A stretch of 64,000 nt of DNA, from assembly GCF_025141175.1 (NCBI RefSeq), contig NZ_CP081155.1, positions 1,641,001-1,705,000 on the forward strand, written 5' to 3'. A program made the translations under genes and the position numbers. The DNA comes from Jannaschia sp. M317. GTDB lineage: Bacteria > Pseudomonadota > Alphaproteobacteria > Rhodobacterales > Rhodobacteraceae. The notes under the pieces were generated by a model. It had not been told where the DNA came from, searched no databases, and saw only the letters and a list, made by a program, of their open reading frames with translations. Within the stretch, counting starts at the first letter, position 1. Each line of letters begins with the position of its first letter. Positions 62,990-64,000 of the stretch are shown here, piece after piece.

Positions 62990-63202
62990 ATGGCCAAACG
63001 CGGCGAGAACCCCCTGTCCCTGAACCAGCGCGGTGCGCGTTACGGGGCCTTTGCCTTGGCCCTCGGGCTGGCGATCCTGGCCTGGCCGGTGGTGCAGGGC
63101 TATGGCGACGGCAGCGCCGGGCGCGCCGCGCCGTTGGGCGACAGCGGCTGGGACGAGATGCGCCGCTTTGGCTGGGAAATGGCGACGGAGCGGACCCAAT
63201 GA
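62990..63202 (+). CDS. small single-helix membrane protein
   Basis: A 70-residue protein; GGAGG 5 bp before the ATG at 62990. One hydrophobic segment ([22 protein letters not shown]) follows a polar N terminus, and the tail ends [18 protein letters not shown]. The stop overlaps the murD start (ATGA), so the two are likely translated together. Position suggests a role in envelope growth; no family recognised. Confidence 0.7.
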   Translation: MAKRGENPLSLNQRGARYGAFALALGLAILAWPVVQGYGDGSAGRAAPLGDSGWDEMRRFGWEMATERTQ

Positions 63203-64000
63203 TTCCGGTGCGCGGATTCGAGGGCGCGACCGTCATGGTGCTGGGACTGGGGCGATCCGGCCTGACGGCGGCACGCGCGATGCGCGCGGGCGGCGCGACG
63301 GTTCTGACCTGGGACGACGGGGCCGCGGGCCGCGCCGCAGCCGAGGCGGAGGGGTTCGAATTGCGTGATCCCACGCGGGCTGGCGCGTTGGACGGCGTCG
63401 CGACCCTGGTGACCAGTCCGGGCATCCCTCACCTTTACCCGGCACCGCACCCGGCCATCGCCGCCGCGCTGAACGCGGGCGTGGCCGTGGACAATGACAT
63501 CGGGCTTTTCTTCCGTTCGCTCGGCTGGGCAGAGGCCCCGCCGCGCGTGGTCGCCATCACCGGATCCAACGGCAAATCAACCACCTCTGCCCTGTTGCAC
63601 CACGTGTTGACCCAGGCCGGGCGCACCGCGCATCTGGCGGGCAATATCGGTCGCGGTGTTCTGGATCTGGATCTGGGCGGCGAAGAAGAGATCGTCGTGC
63701 TGGAGCTGTCGAGCTATCAAACCGAACTGGCACGGTCGCTTACGCCGGATGTGGGCGTGTTCACCAATCTTTCGCCGGATCATCTGGATCGGCACGGCGG
63801 CTACGGCGGCTATTTCGCGGCCAAGCGCAGGCTGTTCGCCGAGGGGGGACCGGACCGTGCGATCATCGGTGTGGATGAGGTCGAGGGCCGCTTTCTCGCC
63901 GGACAATTGCAGGAGGCGCAGGGCGATGACCGGGTGATCCGCGTGTCGACCGGCAAGCTGTCGGGGCCGGGATGGCAGGTGACCGCGCGCAAGGGCTGGC
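63199..64000 (+). CDS. murD: UDP-MurNAc-L-alanine:D-glutamate ligase, partial
   Basis: The N-terminal 267 residues of MurD, running off the end of the window without a stop. N-terminal UDP-binding domain ([20 protein letters not shown], about 9-28; [15 protein letters not shown]), P-loop [20 protein letters not shown] (about 118-137) and central [33 protein letters not shown] (about 171-203). It adds D-glutamate to UDP-MurNAc-L-Ala. ATG overlaps the preceding stop. Confidence 0.94.
   Translation, partial: MIPVRGFEGATVMVLGLGRSGLTAARAMRAGGATVLTWDDGAAGRAAAEAEGFELRDPTRAGALDGVATLVTSPGIPHLYPAPHPAIAAALNAGVAVDNDIGLFFRSLGWAEAPPRVVAITGSNGKSTTSALLHHVLTQAGRTAHLAGNIGRGVLDLDLGGEEEIVVLELSSYQTELARSLTPDVGVFTNLSPDHLDRHGGYGGYFAAKRRLFAEGGPDRAIIGVDEVEGRFLAGQLQEAQGDDRVIRVSTGKLSGPGWQVTARKGW

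Overview
The window reads as chromosomal DNA of a marine-type alphaproteobacterium of the order Rhodobacterales (roseobacter group). The reasons are high GC, a soxBDAG operon, scattered his genes, a 1146-residue pyruvate carboxylase, a DUF1127/CcsR small-RNA locus of the kind described in Rhodobacter sphaeroides, and a dcw (division and cell wall) cluster headed by mraZ with a terminator-bearing leader. No taxon finer than the order is claimed.

Layout. (1) 1-2.7 kb is the scar of an integrated element: the 3' part of a tRNA-Thr gene used as an attachment site, a frameshifted tyrosine integrase cut by an IS903-type IS5-family element, and a transposase itself broken by a 44-bp hairpin insertion. 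(2) 2.7-16.7 kb is a catabolic block. A LysR regulator diverges from a tightly overlapping series: Ldh_2-type dehydrogenase, aldehyde dehydrogenase, M19 dipeptidase homologue, a 559-residue unknown, a DUF3726 protein, a betaine-type periplasmic binding protein and a GlxA/AraC regulator. The sarcosine oxidase operon soxBDAG converges on it. The likely theme is uptake and demethylation of N-methylated compounds (betaines, sarcosine) plus oxidation of a semialdehyde product. (3) 16.8-20.4 kb holds a second, truncated IS903-type element fused to a truncated NmrA-type gene, the remains of a small stress-type operon (DUF2218 and two SnoaL-like secreted proteins), and a divergent LysR gene. (4) 20.6-30.8 kb holds two giant RTX (calcium-binding nonapeptide) secreted proteins, separated by a heavily decayed third transposase. 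No type I secretion genes are present in the window. (5) 30.9-44.4 kb is housekeeping mixed with small envelope proteins: DUF4112, YihY, AI-2E exporter family, tRNA-Tyr, rlmB, a candidate structured RNA, hisE-hisF, DUF302, a flavoprotein, hisA, DUF2147, two Flp-pilin-like proteins with unusual extensions, hisH-hisB and tRNA-Gly. (6) 44.5-54 kb has pyc, a hidden 75-residue membrane protein, a UvrD/PcrA helicase, a seven-hairpin CcsR-type anti-Shine-Dalgarno RNA array downstream of a DUF1127 gene, an MFS exporter and an Mrp-type Fe-S carrier ATPase. (7) 54-64 kb is an UpsM-like leader followed by mraZ-rsmH-ftsL-ftsI-murE-murF-mraY, a DUF1697 gene, a small membrane protein and the start of murD, which runs off the end.

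The best places for a second look are the expanded CcsR array (50926-51266), the mraZ leader (54420-54632), the candidate RNA at 35741-35878, the dipeptidase homologue that has lost its first metal-binding motif, the two RTX proteins, and the pilin-like proteins carrying passenger domains. All functional names come from reading translated sequence by eye; no database search was possible.
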